From assembly GCA_015068055.1 (NCBI GenBank), contig SVLG01000040.1, forward strand, positions 1-19,063: a DNA stretch of 19,063 nucleotides, read 5' to 3'. Source of the DNA: Oscillospiraceae bacterium (GTDB taxonomy: Bacteria > Bacillota_A > Clostridia > Oscillospirales > Oscillospiraceae). Position numbers and translations under genes: made by a program. The first letter of the stretch is position 1. Every line of letters starts with the position of its first letter. This document shows positions 15,335-19,063 of this stretch, one piece after another. The notes under the pieces were generated by a model, which saw only the letters and a list, made by a program, of their open reading frames with translations, did no database searches and was not told the DNA's origin.

Positions 15335-17443
15335 TTAGTCGGGCAAGGACGAGGCGAAATAGATGATGTCGCTGAGGGGACGCTGGGAGTTGAACTGGCT
15401 GGGGTTGAGCTGCTGGTTGTTCAGCACGATGGTGGCGGACTGGCCGCCGTCCATGGCATAGACGTGGGTGCAGCCCTTCCCGATCATGATATCGGCGGCT
15501 TCCTCCACGGTGCAGCCCAGATAAACGGTCATCATCAGGTAGTGCAGATCGTCCATCTGCGCCAGCGCGGCCCGGGCATATACCTCGCTGCTCTGGCCCA
15601 TCCAGTAGTACTGAGGCGTGACGTTGACGCCGTTTTCCACCATCACCGGGCCGAAGGAGGTGCTGAACAGCACGTCGTTTTCCCGGCAGTAGGCTTCGAT
15701 TTCCTCCCGGCTGCCGAGTTCCCCGGCCTTTACAAAGAGCATATTGCCCTTGGTGTCGAAGAAACAGGTGTCCACCTTGCTGCCGTCGTCCATGTATACT
15801 TCGCGCTGATAGACATGGATGCCGGTGTTCTGGAAGACGTAGTAGTCGCCGTCCAGGGCGGCCACGGCGTTGCATTCTTTGGCAAGTTCTGTGGGATAGA
15901 GACGGATGGGAGAACCGTAGCTGTCACCGGCGATCTTCCGGCGAAGCTGCGAGGCATCGGCGATCTTCACTTCCGAGAAGGTGCAGGTGTAGATGCCGTG
16001 CGTTTCCAGCCAGACAACGGCCAGTATGCTGTCATCCCGATAATAGTGGATGCTGCTGCCGGGAGCCAGCTCCGTTTCGGCGTTCAGGACAAGCTCCTGC
16101 CCGGCCAGCAGTTCCTCTGCGGCCTCCAGTACGGGGCGGAACTCCTCAAAGGTGGCGGCTTCGCCGTAGCCCGCGGGGTCGGGAGCGGGGGCGACGGTGC
16201 TGCTTTCCGGAATGCGGTAGACTTTTTTTATGTAGGTCAGATCGGAGAGGGCCTCGTGCTTTGCGTTGGTCATGTGCTGGGAAAGGAGTGAGCCGGGAGA
16301 GGAAAGCTTGTCCCGGCCACCCTCGCCGGAGGGAAGACATATCCGGCCTGCGATGAGAATCAGGAGAACGGCGGCAAGCCCCAGCGCCGGCAGGAGGAAC
16401 TTTTCCCGGCGGAAAAGGCAGACGGTGAGCAGAATCAGGAGGACGGCGGCTGCCAGCGGCAGGAGGAGGGTGCGCGGCAGTTCCTTTTCATCGTGAGAGA
16501 GCATCTCCTCCCAGTGCCGGTCGGCGGCATCTTCCTGCCGGCGCTTTTCCGCTTCCGCTTCCAGCCTTGCGGCTTCTTCGGCGAGACGTTCTGCCTCGGC
16601 GGCCGCGGCGGCCTCTGCTTCCAGCCGCACTTTGCGCTGGTACTCGGCGTAGCCGCACATCAGCTCACAGTAACGCTCCATGATGGTGCGCTGGTCGAGG
16701 GCCCGGCGGGTAAGCACGACCAGAGCGATGGGATCCTCCGTATAGACGATGCCGGCGACATGGAAGAGCTGTCCCTCTTCACTGTTGTTTCCGTATTTCT
16801 GGGCAATGTCATAGGGAACGTCGGCGTATTCCAGAAAAAGTCCCGGTGCGGAGGGGAGCAGAGCGTCTACAACGCCGGGGAAACGCTCAGACTCTTTGGC
16901 CAGCAGCGCCGTACACCGGGCCATCTGCCGGGCGGTAAAGGCATTGTTGCGGGAGGTGAAATCTGCGTCTTCGGGGTCTTCGTCCATGTAGGAGGCCACA
17001 AGACTCCGGAACGTGGGCCAGCCGCCCAGAAGGTTGACCATATAAAGGGAAAAGGGGTTGTTGGAATAGGTGAGACTCTCCGTCTGCACAAAGCTGTACG
17101 GGGCGCCGAGAATCAGATCATCCCAGGAGGCGTTGCCCTGTCGTATTCGTTCGGCGTAGTACATATTCAGCGGCATTTTGTAGAGACTTGCCCCGGTAAA
17201 ATAATCGTCGCCGTTAAAATAATGCTCCTCACCGGTAACGGTGTTTATGTATCCCAGTGCCGCGGTGCTTTCGTCGGCGTGGGACTCTTCCAGCACCATG
17301 GCGGCCAAAGAGTCCCAGTCGTGGGCGGCATAGAAAGCGTCGTCATAGGCTTCGTTTTGATCGGCTGCCAGAACCGGCAGACAGGGGCAGAGGAAAAGCA
17401 GGCAGAAAATAACGGAAAGACTCCGCAGAAAAACGTTTCTCAT
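15335..17443 (-). CDS. Fusion: class A beta-lactamase-like serine hydrolase, coiled coil, two membrane helices, NAGPA phosphodiester glycosidase
   Basis: The product has 702 residues. A signal peptide (about 1-27) leads to a beta-lactamase/DD-peptidase-like domain at about 40-262. This has SxxK at S86-LY-K89, an SxN-like SNN at 127-129 and KxG as KYG at 216-218; I cannot place the omega-loop Glu of true class A beta-lactamases. A Glu/Ala/Arg-rich coiled coil spans about 268-305. Helices at about 325-344 and 350-368, joined by RREK, would keep both enzyme domains outside. The C-terminal domain (about 385-702) ends in the NAGPA/DUF2233 pattern: FGPVMVENG near 600 and YAMDGGQSATIVLNN with DGGQS at 665-669. 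NAGPA enzymes cleave sugar-phosphodiester bonds. It starts 14 bp after the upstream gene with GAGGCGG. The substrate is unknown. Confidence 0.87.
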   Translation of the reverse strand: MRNVFLRSLSVIFCLLFLCPCLPVLAADQNEAYDDAFYAAHDWDSLAAMVLEESHADESTAALGYINTVTGEEHYFNGDDYFTGASLYKMPLNMYYAERIRQGNASWDDLILGAPYSFVQTESLTYSNNPFSLYMVNLLGGWPTFRSLVASYMDEDPEDADFTSRNNAFTARQMARCTALLAKESERFPGVVDALLPSAPGLFLEYADVPYDIAQKYGNNSEEGQLFHVAGIVYTEDPIALVVLTRRALDQRTIMERYCELMCGYAEYQRKVRLEAEAAAAAEAERLAEEAARLEAEAEKRRQEDAADRHWEEMLSHDEKELPRTLLLPLAAAVLLILLTVCLFRREKFLLPALGLAAVLLILIAGRICLPSGEGGRDKLSSPGSLLSQHMTNAKHEALSDLTYIKKVYRIPESSTVAPAPDPAGYGEAATFEEFRPVLEAAEELLAGQELVLNAETELAPGSSIHYYRDDSILAVVWLETHGIYTCTFSEVKIADASQLRRKIAGDSYGSPIRLYPTELAKECNAVAALDGDYYVFQNTGIHVYQREVYMDDGSKVDTCFFDTKGNMLFVKAGELGSREEIEAYCRENDVLFSTSFGPVMVENGVNVTPQYYWMGQSSEVYARAALAQMDDLHYLMMTVYLGCTVEEAADIMIGKGCTHVYAMDGGQSATIVLNNQQLNPSQFNSQRPLSDIIYFASSLPD

Positions 17444-17457
17444 GCTGTCACCGCCTC

Positions 17458-18090
17458 TCAGACTCCGCCGCTCAGCGCCCGGATCAGGGCTTCGTCGGGT
17501 ACAATCTTCCAGCTCCCGTCCTCGGCTGTCAGGGAGAGGAGAAGGAAGGTTGTGGTCATGTATTCTTCCCGGAGATCCAGACGGCCCTGCAGGGCGTCAT
17601 CCCACGCCTGCATGACCACTTCGTCCCGGTAGCTTCCGTCTTCCTTATAAATATCGCTGCTGTGCGCCGCTTCTTCCACATACTCGGAAAGTCTGGCCAG
17701 AACGGCCTCTTTCAGGTCGGCGGTGAGGGCTGCGGCATCGGGCTGGTGCAGCAGAATTTCTGCCTGCGCCAGTCGGCCGCTGCGGCGCAGGGCGCCGGAA
17801 AGCTCCCAGTCGGTATTCTCCCGCAGTACACGGTAAAGAAGGGCGGCGTCGGTGTCGGTGGGAGCGTTTTCATCGGGCAGGGGCACGAGACAGCAGGCAG
17901 AGGCAGCTTCGTAGCTGCCGCGGCAGAGCTCGTCCATAAAAGCGGTGACGGTGTCCTCGGGGCTGCCGCTGACGCTCAAAATCAGGGGCTTGCCGCCGGC
18001 AAAAAGGCAAAAAAGCAGTGCCGTAACGGCAATAAAAAGAGAAGCGGCCCCCAAAAGGAAAGGAGCCAGTCGATTTGTTACTTTCTGCAT
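17458..18090 (-). CDS. Membrane-anchored extracytoplasmic protein of unknown function
   Basis: The 210-residue product has one N-terminal hydrophobic helix (about residues 9-30) that should act as an uncleaved anchor. The outer domain begins SGSPEDTVTAFMDELCRGSYEAAS and ends DGSWKIVPDEALIRAL. That pattern of helix, variable middle and closing W-K-I-P strand resembles NTF2-like accessory domains common on Clostridia surface proteins, but the assignment is only a guess. I start at MQKVTNRL because GGGAG lies 8 nt upstream; the frame is open to 18618 but that extension would run antisense across the ald gene and both promoters. It is the first gene of the operon and is followed after 14 bp by the fusion gene. 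Confidence 0.8.
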   Translation of the reverse strand: MQKVTNRLAPFLLGAASLFIAVTALLFCLFAGGKPLILSVSGSPEDTVTAFMDELCRGSYEAASACCLVPLPDENAPTDTDAALLYRVLRENTDWELSGALRRSGRLAQAEILLHQPDAAALTADLKEAVLARLSEYVEEAAHSSDIYKEDGSYRDEVVMQAWDDALQGRLDLREEYMTTTFLLLSLTAEDGSWKIVPDEALIRALSGGV

Positions 18091-18141
18091 GTTTTTTCTC
18101 CCGTAAAATCCGCGCGGGGCGGAGTCGGATCTGTGAATATA

Positions 18142-18177
18142 CATTATAAAAATACAACGAATGGCCGGGGTTGTCAA
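18142..18177 (-). promoter_or_regulatory. Promoter for the five-gene envelope operon
   Basis: On the minus strand TTGACA (18177-18172), a 17-bp spacer and TATTTT (18154-18149) form a plausible vegetative promoter, with a leader of about 52 nt to the ATG at 18090. A perfect TATAAT also occurs at 18148-18143, but it would need a 23-bp spacer. The remaining gap of 18091-18330 contains no gene. Confidence 0.7.
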
Positions 18178-18256
18178 TAGCAAGGGAGACGTCCAAAACC
18201 GGCTTCGGCAGAGCGCACAACCTTGTAAAAATCTCAAAGAAATTTGCAAAGATGAC

Positions 18257-18285
18257 TTGAAATTGTACGACAAAAGGAGTATCCT
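18257..18285 (+). promoter_or_regulatory. Probable promoter for ald
   Basis: TTGAAA (18257-18262), a 17-bp spacer and TATCCT (18280-18285) lie about 45 bp before the ald start. The -35 is close to consensus and the -10 is moderate. It is divergent from the envelope operon promoter, with 79 bp between the two -35 boxes. Confidence 0.55.
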
Positions 18286-18330
18286 ATACCCGTACGTAAA
18301 CCCTAATTCTTTTTTTGGAGGATTGTAATC

Positions 18331-19063
18331 ATGATCATTGGTTGCCCTACCGAGATTAAGCCCCAGGAAGGCCGTGTTGGTCTGACTCCTGCGAGCGCCT
18401 ACACCCTTATCAAGGCCGGTCACACTGTTTACATGCAGGCCGGCGCTGGCAACAATTCCGGCTTCACCGACGAAGAGTACGTCGAGGCCGGTGCCAAGCT
18501 GCTCCCCACCGCCAAGGAAGTTTATGACATCGCTGAGATGATCATCAAGGTCAAGGAGCCCATCGAGGCCGAGTACGACCTCCTCCGTGAGGGCCAGACC
18601 CTCTTCACTTACCTGCACCTCGCTCCCGACCGTCCCCAGACCGAGGCTCTTCTCAAGAAGAAAATCACCGGTATCGCTTACGAGACCGTCCAGCTGGCCA
18701 ACGGCGCTCTGCCCCTGCTGAGCTGCATGTCCGAGGTCGCCGGTCGTATGGCTACCCAGGTCGGTGCCCGTCTCCTCGAGGCTCCCTGCGGCGGCCGTGG
18801 CCTGCTGCTCTGGGGCGTTTCCGGCGTTAAGAAGGGCAACGTCGTCATCATCGGCGGCGGTGTCGTCGGCACCAACGCTGCCAAGATCGCTCTCGGCATG
18901 GGCGCCAATGTCACCATTCTCGACATGTCCGCTCAGCGTCTGGCTTACCTGGACGACGTCTTTGGTCCCCAGCTCCAGACCCTCATGTCCAACCCCTACA
19001 ACATTGCTCAGTCCGTTAAGGATGCCGACATCGTCATCTCCTCTGTTCTGGTTCCCGGCGGCC
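18331..19063 (+). CDS. ald: Alanine dehydrogenase, 3' end cut by the window edge
   Basis: The visible 244 residues match the N-terminal two thirds of alanine dehydrogenase, which interconverts L-alanine and pyruvate using NAD. The start [20 protein letters not shown], the KVKEP substrate-loop Lys and the TYLHLA segment with its His are the family's substrate site. [21 protein letters not shown] is the Rossmann NAD-binding loop, followed by ILDMS. GTAATC precedes the ATG, with GGAGG about 8 nt upstream. Codon use is strongly biased to C-ending and GCT/CGT codons, unlike neighbours, as in highly expressed genes. The reading frame is still open at the window end. Confidence 0.97.
   Translation, partial: MIIGCPTEIKPQEGRVGLTPASAYTLIKAGHTVYMQAGAGNNSGFTDEEYVEAGAKLLPTAKEVYDIAEMIIKVKEPIEAEYDLLREGQTLFTYLHLAPDRPQTEALLKKKITGIAYETVQLANGALPLLSCMSEVAGRMATQVGARLLEAPCGGRGLLLWGVSGVKKGNVVIIGGGVVGTNAAKIALGMGANVTILDMSAQRLAYLDDVFGPQLQTLMSNPYNIAQSVKDADIVISSVLVPGG

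Noticed and set aside
15335..17443. Calling the N-terminal half of the fusion protein an antibiotic-resistance beta-lactamase
   Set aside because: The omega-loop Glu needed for class A beta-lactamase deacylation cannot be placed, and the domain is fused to a glycosidase in a wall-related operon. A peptidase or wall-related role is at least as likely.
18265..18296. GTACG/CGTAC pair around the ald -10 region as a possible operator
   Set aside because: The arms are only 5 bp and are not concentric with the inner GTAT/ATAC pair, so the signal is too weak to call.
18091..18618. N-terminal extension of the 210-residue protein gene to 18618
   Set aside because: The extension is antisense to ald and would cover both divergent promoters. 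The internal ATG at 18090 has a good ribosome binding site and gives a normal signal-anchor N-terminus.

Overview
The window looks like a chromosomal segment from a GC-rich member of the Clostridia, most likely an Oscillospiraceae/Ruminococcaceae-type gut anaerobe. This placement is an inference. It rests on the DUF512 radical SAM gene next to der, the yceD-rpmF pair, a Clostridia-style potABCD operon, AGGAGG-type ribosome binding sites and strong TTGACA/TATAAT promoters. No 16S rRNA or other firm taxonomic marker is present. Apart from small overlaps and intergenic gaps the DNA is fully coding. I see no insertion sequence, prophage, integrase or CRISPR array.

Left block (1-5400, mostly minus strand). 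Reading right to left: a perfect-consensus promoter drives yceD (DUF177) and rpmF (ribosomal protein L32), followed by a strong hairpin terminator. Beyond it lie a DUF512 PDZ/radical SAM gene, der (EngA ribosome-assembly GTPase) and a 568-residue membrane protein of unknown function that overlaps der by 4 bp. The block ends with tRNA-Ser(GGA), which has its own perfect-consensus promoter and an unusual 11-bp dyad around it. The theme is ribosome biogenesis and translation.

Middle block (5475-11960, plus strand). A MATE-family efflux transporter is coupled by a 4-bp overlap to an RluA-family pseudouridine synthase. A new promoter sits directly behind the synthase and drives potABCD, a complete spermidine/putrescine ABC importer whose genes all overlap. 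PotD appears to be held in the membrane by a C-terminal transmembrane segment rather than by a lipid. A 16-bp hairpin lies between the converging operons and can terminate both.

Right block (11963-18177, minus strand). Five tightly packed genes form one apparent cell-envelope operon. In transcription order these are: a 210-residue membrane-anchored protein; a 702-residue fusion of a class A beta-lactamase/DD-peptidase-like domain, a coiled coil, two membrane helices and a NAGPA-type phosphodiester glycosidase domain; a leucine-rich-repeat lipoprotein on a Pro/Thr stalk; a divergent Lgt-like membrane protein lacking several catalytic residues of real Lgt; and an M20 metallopeptidase. This operon is the best candidate in the window for an undescribed system. 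Divergent from it, and cut by the right edge, is ald (alanine dehydrogenase), with codon use typical of a highly expressed gene.
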